Shown here piece after piece: positions 59,822 through 64,000 of a stretch of 64,000 bases of DNA. Origin of the DNA: DASZMX01 sp035551475 (GTDB taxonomy: Bacteria > Verrucomicrobiota > Verrucomicrobiia > Limisphaerales > Palsa-1400); NCBI GenBank assembly GCA_035551475.1, contig DASZMX010000125.1:30823-94822 (forward strand), given 5' to 3'. Position numbers and translations under genes: made by a program. Position 1 is the stretch's first letter. The number at the start of each line of letters is the position of its first letter. The notes beneath the pieces are model-generated. The model made no database searches and was not told where the DNA came from. It worked only from the letters and a program-made list of their open reading frames with translations.

Positions 59822-61000
59822 CTAGTTGACTGCTTTTTTGAGGGCGGCGGCCTTGTCGGTTTTTTCCCAGGTGATCGCATTGAGATCATCGATCTTGCCG
59901 AAGTGGCCGTAATTGGTGGTTTTGGAGTAAATGGGGCGGAGCAGGTTGAGCTGCTTGATAATGGCGGCGGGCTTGAAATTGAAGACCGCGCGCACGGCGT
60001 CCTCGATTTTTTCATCGCTGACCTTGCCGGTGCCGAAGGTGTCCACGCAAACGGAAACGGGATCGGGATAACCAATGGCGTAGGCGAATTGAATCTCAGC
60101 GCGGGACGCGAGGCCCGAGGCGACGATGTTCTTGGCGACGTAACGGCCCATGTAGGCGGCGCTGCGATCGACCTTGGAAGGGTCCTTGCCGCTGAAGGCG
60201 CCGCCGCCGTGACGGCCCGTGCCGCCGTAGCTGTCCACAATGATTTTGCGGCCGGTCAAGCCGGTGTCGCCCTGGGGCCCCCCGACGACGAAACGTCCGG
60301 TGGGATTGATGAGAAACTGGGTTTTCTTGTCCAGCATTTCGCCGGGCAAAACTTTCAGGACGACTTCCTTGATGATGAAATCCTTGATTTCCTTGTGTTT
60401 GACGTCCGCGGAATGCTGCGTGGAAACGACGACGTTAACGATGCGGACCGGCTTGCCGTTTTCATATTGCACGGAGACCTGGGTCTTGGAATCGGGGCGC
60501 AGCCACGCGACTTTGCCGGCTTTGCGAATGCGGTTCAATTCGCGGCCAAGGCGATGCGCGAACATGATGGGCGCGGGCATCAACTCGGGGGTTTCATCGC
60601 AGGCGAAACCGAACATCAAGCCCTGGTCGCCGGCGCCTTGCTCGGCGGTGTCCTTGCCTTCGGCGGCCTTGGCATCGACGCCTTGGGCGATGTCGGGGCT
60701 TTGGCGCGTGACGAGGTTGGTGATGAAAACGCGCTCGGCATGGAACACGTCGTCATCGTTGACGTAGCCGATGTCGGCAATGGCTTTGCGGACGAGATCG
60801 TTGATTTGAACTTTGGCCTTAGTGGTGATTTCCCCGCCGACGACGACCATGTTGCTCTTGGCGTAGGTTTCGCAGGCGACGCGGCTGCGCGGATCTTGTT
60901 CGAGGTGCGCGTCCAGGACGGCATCAGAGATGGTGTCGCAAACCTTGTCCGGATGGCCTTCGCCGACGGACTCCGAGGAGAAAATAAAGCGTTTGTTCAT
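59822..61000 (-). CDS. metK: S-adenosylmethionine synthetase
   Basis: 392 aa enzyme making SAM from methionine and ATP. Motifs are FSSESVGEGHPDKVCDTISDAVLD, GAGDQGLMFGFACDETPE (the methionine-binding loop), GGPQGDTGLTGRKIIVD and GGGAFSGKDPSKVDRSAAYM. It is the first gene of the metK-ahcY unit, reading away from an ArsR-methyltransferase regulator. I looked for SAM-riboswitch structure in the ~50-base leader and saw none, so control by the regulator's palindrome is more likely. Confidence 0.97.
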   Translation of the reverse strand: MNKRFIFSSESVGEGHPDKVCDTISDAVLDAHLEQDPRSRVACETYAKSNMVVVGGEITTKAKVQINDLVRKAIADIGYVNDDDVFHAERVFITNLVTRQSPDIAQGVDAKAAEGKDTAEQGAGDQGLMFGFACDETPELMPAPIMFAHRLGRELNRIRKAGKVAWLRPDSKTQVSVQYENGKPVRIVNVVVSTQHSADVKHKEIKDFIIKEVVLKVLPGEMLDKKTQFLINPTGRFVVGGPQGDTGLTGRKIIVDSYGGTGRHGGGAFSGKDPSKVDRSAAYMGRYVAKNIVASGLASRAEIQFAYAIGYPDPVSVCVDTFGTGKVSDEKIEDAVRAVFNFKPAAIIKQLNLLRPIYSKTTNYGHFGKIDDLNAITWEKTDKAAALKKAVN

Positions 61001-61030
61001 TTCATTATTGAGTGAGTCATGCCAAACATA

Positions 61031-61058
61031 TTGACATATCTTGATAGGAAGATATATT
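61031..61058 (+). promoter_or_regulatory. sigma-70 promoter of the SahR-like regulator gene
   Basis: TTGACA (61031-61036), a 16-base spacer, and TATATT (61053-61058). Transcription would begin near 61065, about 25 bases before the GTG at 61090. The palindrome 61036-61055 covers the spacer and part of the -10, so binding should repress the gene's own promoter. Confidence 0.6.
61036..61055. promoter_or_regulatory. candidate SahR-type operator (palindrome)
   Basis: Perfect inverted repeat ATATCTT-gatagg-AAGATAT. It overlaps the spacer/-10 of the rightward promoter and the -10 of the leftward metK promoter. Operators of proteobacterial SahR regulators are AT-rich palindromes containing GATAT-type half-sites (from memory of published regulon work), which this resembles. 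Confidence 0.6.
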
Positions 61059-61079
61059 CGACTTCAGCGACGGCGTCAA
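61051..61079 (-). promoter_or_regulatory. sigma-70 promoter of metK-ahcY
   Basis: On the minus strand, TTGACG (61079-61074), exactly 17 bases, then TATATC (61056-61051). Transcription would begin near 61044, giving a leader of about 44 bases before the metK ATG. It faces the regulator promoter and shares the palindrome. Confidence 0.6.
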
Positions 61080-61089
61080 ACTTTATTTT

Positions 61090-62019
61090 GTGTCAGCGAC
61101 GTTAAAAGCATTGCGGGCGTTATCGGATCCCACCCGGCTCCGCATCATGTCGCTTTTGGAGAAGAGCGAGCTGTCCGTCAACGAGCTTCAGGAAATCACG
61201 CGCATGGGGCAATCGCGCATCTCCACCCACCTCGGACTTTTGCAGGAATCGGGTTTGCTGGAATCGCGGCGGGAAGGCAAGCGGACGTTTTACCGCGTGG
61301 TGGCGCATGCCGATCCGACGACGCGCGAATTCATGCAATTGGCGGTGCGCGGCGCCGGGGAGCTGCCGGAGCACGGTCCCGACCAGATGAATCTCAAGCG
61401 CATCCTGGTGCGCCGGACGCAGCAGGCGCAGCTTTATTTTAACCAGGTGGCGGGGCGGTTTGACCGCAGTTACGGGCCGGGCCGCTCGTGGCAGGCGTTT
61501 GGACAACTTTTGCTGCGGGCGCTGCCGCCGTTGGTGGTGGCCGATCTGGGCGCAGGCGAAGGATTGTTAAGCGAGCTGTTGGCCCGCCGGGCGAAGAAGG
61601 TGATCGCCGTCGATAATTCGGAGCGCATGGTGGAATTCGGCGCGGCGAAGGCCCGGAAGAACAAGCTCAAGAATCTGGAGTTTCGCCTCGGAGATTTGGA
61701 GACGCCGCCCATTGATCCGGAGAGCGTCGATTTGGTGATCCTAAGCCAGGCCCTGCATCATGCGGCCGACCCGCAGAAAGCGGTGGCGAGCGCGGGCCGC
61801 ATCCTGCGACCGGGCGGCCAAATCATGATTTTGGATTTATTGGCGCATACCTTTGAGCAGGCCCGGGAGTTTTACGGCGATCGCTGGCTCGGGTTTTCCG
61901 AGCTGGAATTGCAGACCTGGCTGGAAAAAGCCGGGTTCAAGAAGATCGAAGTCAGCGTGGTGGCGCGCGAGGAGCAGCCGCCGAACTTCCAAACCGTGCT
62001 GGCCGCCGGCGAGAAATAG
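61090..62019 (+). CDS. ArsR-family regulator fused to SAM-dependent methyltransferase domain (SahR-like)
   Basis: 309 aa from a GTG at 61090. The N-terminal winged helix (~1-85) reads LRALSDPTRLRIMSLLEKSE and QSRISTHLGLLQESGLLESR. The C-terminal ~170 residues are a class I methyltransferase fold (VVADLGAGEGLLSELLARRA, VIAVDNSERMVEFG, LVILSQALHHAADP, RILRPGGQIMILDLL). In proteobacteria, SahR has this architecture and represses SAM-cycle genes until SAH binds the methyltransferase-like domain. Divergence from metK-ahcY across a palindrome that overlaps both promoters supports the same role. Catalytic activity is not implied. Confidence 0.88.
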   Translation: MSATLKALRALSDPTRLRIMSLLEKSELSVNELQEITRMGQSRISTHLGLLQESGLLESRREGKRTFYRVVAHADPTTREFMQLAVRGAGELPEHGPDQMNLKRILVRRTQQAQLYFNQVAGRFDRSYGPGRSWQAFGQLLLRALPPLVVADLGAGEGLLSELLARRAKKVIAVDNSERMVEFGAAKARKNKLKNLEFRLGDLETPPIDPESVDLVILSQALHHAADPQKAVASAGRILRPGGQIMILDLLAHTFEQAREFYGDRWLGFSELELQTWLEKAGFKKIEVSVVAREEQPPNFQTVLAAGEK

Positions 62020-62024
62020 CCTCG

Positions 62025-63182
62025 CTAACGCGGATGCGCGCCCGCCATGAGAATGATGAGGTCGATGATAAACAGCAGGACGATGGTGACTTCCAACGTC
62101 AGCATCCAACGGTTGGTGCGGTCCTGGTTGAGCAGTTGGTAAAGGTCATCGAGCGTTTTGAGTTTTTCGTCGATGGTGCGATGCCAATCGCCCAGGTGAA
62201 AGCGAGCGGCAATATTTTCGTAGAGGCGCGCGAGGTGCCAATCCCCGAAAAACTTGGTGATATTGGAAAGCTCATCGCTGAAGCGGGCGAGGTCAATACG
62301 AATTTCGCGCAGTTCGCGCATGACTTCGCCGCGGCGGCGCGGGCGTTGGGTGAGATCGCGGTAGGAACGCTCGAGGGCGGTGTCCAGCAAGCGATCGTAT
62401 GCTTCCAACTCGGCCAGTTGCAGGTTGGCCAATTCCAGGATGTATAACGCCTCGTCGAAATGCTGCGGCTCTTCCACAATCAGCGCGGCGTCCCAATCGA
62501 GCGCGGCGAGATCATTTTCGTAATAGCTAAGGTAGCGGCCGGTTGATTCGTTGACCTCCTGCTGGGAGAGGCGCGCGGTGTCGGTTTCCTGGGTGAGAAG
62601 GGCGGCGACTTCGCGGCGGTGCTGTTCGAGCCACTGCTCGGCGCCGATGGTGGCGCCATTTGGCGCGCGCAAGGGAGCGTCAAGACAAAAGACCGTGTAA
62701 GCCTCCTCGGGCGCGAGTTGGGCCACGGGTTTGATCAGGTAAGGCGCCAATTCGCGGCGGGCGTCTTCGGCCAATTGGCGCACTTCGTCGCTGAGCGAGC
62801 CGTTGGAAAATTCAAAGTCATGGTACCCGACCAGTTCATCAATCGCGTCCACTTCAAACGGGACGGACACCGTGATGCTCAAGGCGCCGACCGGGAGAAG
62901 TTTCATGGAGAATTCCACGCGCACGGGCCCGTTGGGGCCGATGCGTTCCTGGGGCGGCAAGCGCACCATTTGCGGGCGATAAAAGAAAAGATGGCGCGGG
63001 CTGCGTTTGCTGGTGTCCACCGAGAATTGGGCCACGGTCTGGCCGAGCAATTGCGGGACGGGCAGGCGCATCATTTCGTAGCCCACGTCGTAGGCATAAA
63101 TAAACACGGCGCGGCCCACATACGCTTTGGCGCGGCGGGGCGCGGCGGTCTGCCGGGACGGTTCAACGCTGGGCGCTGCCAT
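62025..63182 (-). CDS. RMD1/DUF155-like membrane-anchored protein
   Basis: 385 aa. The N-terminal ~170 residues form a beta-rich domain with FIYAYDVGYEMMRLPV and FEVDAIDELVGYHDFEF. The C-terminal half is helical, with DELSNITKFFGDWHLARLYENIAARFH and WHRTIDEKLKTLDDLYQLL followed by a C-terminal membrane helix (TLEVTIVLLFIIDLIILMAG). This layout matches the RMD1/DUF155 family (yeast Rmd1, human RMND1), in which a C-terminal helix anchors a cytosolic domain. The bacterial function is unknown. The stop lies 5 bases from the convergent regulator stop. Confidence 0.6.
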   Translation of the reverse strand: MAAPSVEPSRQTAAPRRAKAYVGRAVFIYAYDVGYEMMRLPVPQLLGQTVAQFSVDTSKRSPRHLFFYRPQMVRLPPQERIGPNGPVRVEFSMKLLPVGALSITVSVPFEVDAIDELVGYHDFEFSNGSLSDEVRQLAEDARRELAPYLIKPVAQLAPEEAYTVFCLDAPLRAPNGATIGAEQWLEQHRREVAALLTQETDTARLSQQEVNESTGRYLSYYENDLAALDWDAALIVEEPQHFDEALYILELANLQLAELEAYDRLLDTALERSYRDLTQRPRRRGEVMRELREIRIDLARFSDELSNITKFFGDWHLARLYENIAARFHLGDWHRTIDEKLKTLDDLYQLLNQDRTNRWMLTLEVTIVLLFIIDLIILMAGAHPR

Positions 63183-63270
63183 GCTTCAACTTAAACTGGC
63201 GGCGGCAATTGTTCAAACCCCGGGGGGAACGAAAGGTTTACTGCCGGGCGGCGAAGTGTATCCTGCGCGC

Positions 63271-63687
63271 GTGAGCAAGAGCGAAAAAGTGGCGGCGATG
63301 GTGCGGGCGTGCGAAGGGCGGGGCGTCGATCCCTATTATGCGGCTTATTTTGAATACTTTAATCGCGAGCTGTTTTACGAGGCGCACGACGCCTTGGAGC
63401 AGCTTTGGCTGCCGGTGCGCAAGGCGGCGGACGGCGCGTTTTACAAGGGGTTGATCCAGTTGGCGGGCGCGTTCGTGCATTTGCAGAAAAATCGCCTGGC
63501 TCCGGCGGTGGCGCTGTTTAAATTGGCGCGCGCCAACCTGGCGGGGTTTGGGGCGGTGCATTTGCAATTTGACGTCGCCGCAGCGCTCGCGCTGATCGAT
63601 GCCTGGCAGGGAAGCCTGGAAAAAAATCGGCTGCAAATAAATCCGCTCACCCCCGCCACGGCCCCGAAATTGGCGCTGCTGGCCTAG
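63271..63687 (+). CDS. DUF309 family protein
   Basis: 138 aa from a GTG at 63271 (VSKSEKVAAMV). An ATG at 63181 would add 30 residues that lack family conservation. Residues ~20-100 carry the DUF309 signature: AAYFEYFNRELFYEAHDALEQLW, then FYKGLIQLAGAFVHLQKN. These all-helical proteins have conserved His/Glu that may bind a metal; the function is unknown. The 3' end overlaps the stop of the convergent protease-like gene by a few bases. Confidence 0.75.
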   Translation: MSKSEKVAAMVRACEGRGVDPYYAAYFEYFNRELFYEAHDALEQLWLPVRKAADGAFYKGLIQLAGAFVHLQKNRLAPAVALFKLARANLAGFGAVHLQFDVAAALALIDAWQGSLEKNRLQINPLTPATAPKLALLA

Positions 63688-64000
63688 AAGGTATAGTGCG
63701 CCTCGGGATAAAGCAGGCCGATGGCAAAATGGTGCAGGGGCGGAAATAATTTTCCGAAAATCTGCCAGGCAACCACCAGCCCAATCATTTGCACGCCGGG
63801 AGAGCCCATGAAGTCGGAGTATTTTTCGGCGGCGGCAGGCGACAGCGCCAGCAAGGGCAGACCGCTGCCGTCCAAGGGCGGAAGCGGGAGAAGGTTGAAG
63901 GCGCAGAGCAGCAGATTGGAGGTAAATCCAATGCCTAACAGCTCCGCGGCCAGATGGGGAATTCCCTCGTGAATCCAACTGACGACGTGCGTGGTGGTCA
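63684..64000 (-). CDS. site-2 protease (M50) family protein, C-terminal part
   Basis: Partial gene that continues past the right edge; about 104 codons are visible on the minus strand. The segment contains CAFNLLPLPPLDGSGLPLLAL, the M50/site-2 protease motif N-x-x-P-x-P-x-L-D-G that supplies the third zinc ligand, within a hydrophobic helix. A later helix reads MIGLVVAWQIFGKLF. The upstream H-E-x-x-H motif would lie outside the window. It resembles the compact YwhC-like branch, which lacks PDZ domains. The usual second Gly of LDGG is Ser. Confidence 0.7.
   Translation of the reverse strand, partial: TTTHVVSWIHEGIPHLAAELLGIGFTSNLLLCAFNLLPLPPLDGSGLPLLALSPAAAEKYSDFMGSPGVQMIGLVVAWQIFGKLFPPLHHFAIGLLYPEAHYTF

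Noticed and set aside
61001..61089. SAM or SAH riboswitch upstream of metK
   Set aside because: The metK leader from the predicted start is only about 44 bases and no SAM-I, SAM-II or SAH aptamer core could be found; the palindrome and adjacent regulator explain control better.

Overview
The window looks like chromosomal DNA from a GC-rich, Gram-negative member of the PVC superphylum, most likely Verrucomicrobiota (Limisphaerales/Pedosphaera-like). Evidence: outer-membrane receptors and an RND pump; a GreA with the very long N-terminal extension known from Chlamydiae and relatives; the futalosine menaquinone enzyme MqnD; Tat-exported Gfo/Idh/MocA, VCBS and DUF2934 proteins; and exported proteins ending in a C-terminal module of the form S-T-N-L-x-x-W-T ... 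F-Y-R that I associate with this phylum. The phylum call is an inference. I see no phage, IS element or CRISPR array. Genes are tightly packed and many overlap by 1-4 bases.

Layout. 0-10.4 kb: housekeeping and small families (Hsp70, TPR-methyltransferase, DoxX, an Fpg-type glycosylase with an altered zinc finger, small OMP, DUF2934, methyltransferase-EVE pair, MnmE, and a kinase-MurQ fusion for peptidoglycan sugar recycling). 10.4-16.9 kb: a leftward signalling cluster consisting of a degenerate histidine kinase, a FecR-TPR-beta-barrel fusion and a CHASE2 adenylate cyclase. 17-18.5 kb: DUF4202 and mqnD. 18.4-19.0 kb: a tandem duplication of about 300 bp carrying REP-like hairpins at the convergent ends of mqnD and a response regulator gene. 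18.9-24.6 kb: a leftward, translationally coupled operon of MFS transporter, VCBS-repeat protein, sensor kinase and response regulator. 24.6-32.6 kb: tRNA-Ala, OsmC, long GreA, RsmB, the rpsB-tsf-pyrH operon behind a good promoter and structured leader, Uma2 and LarE. 32.7-38.5 kb: TonB receptor, YfiR and CHASE8-PAS-GAF histidine kinase, then a protein with a basic tail. 38.6-48 kb: a GH44 glycanase, a large exported protein, a propeller-type sensor kinase with its response regulator, and a REC-PAS protein. 48.2-58.4 kb: Tat oxidoreductase, glutaredoxin-like protein, LipA and an MdtABC-like RND efflux system. 58.4-62 kb: ahcY and metK, divergent from an ArsR-methyltransferase (SahR-like) regulator across one palindrome that overlaps both promoters. 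62-64 kb: RMD1/DUF155-like, DUF309 and a partial site-2 protease gene.

The dominant theme is envelope signalling. Three clusters each join an outer-membrane or periplasmic input to a cytoplasmic output: (1) FecR-TPR-barrel to cyclase, (2) TonB receptor-YfiR to CHASE8 kinase, (3) MFS/VCBS to OB-like sensor kinase. A propeller kinase sits beside secreted glycan-related proteins. The best candidates for something under-described are the FecR-TPR-barrel/CHASE2-cyclase module with its pseudokinase, and the receptor-YfiR-kinase module. All family assignments were made by reading motifs; no database search was possible.
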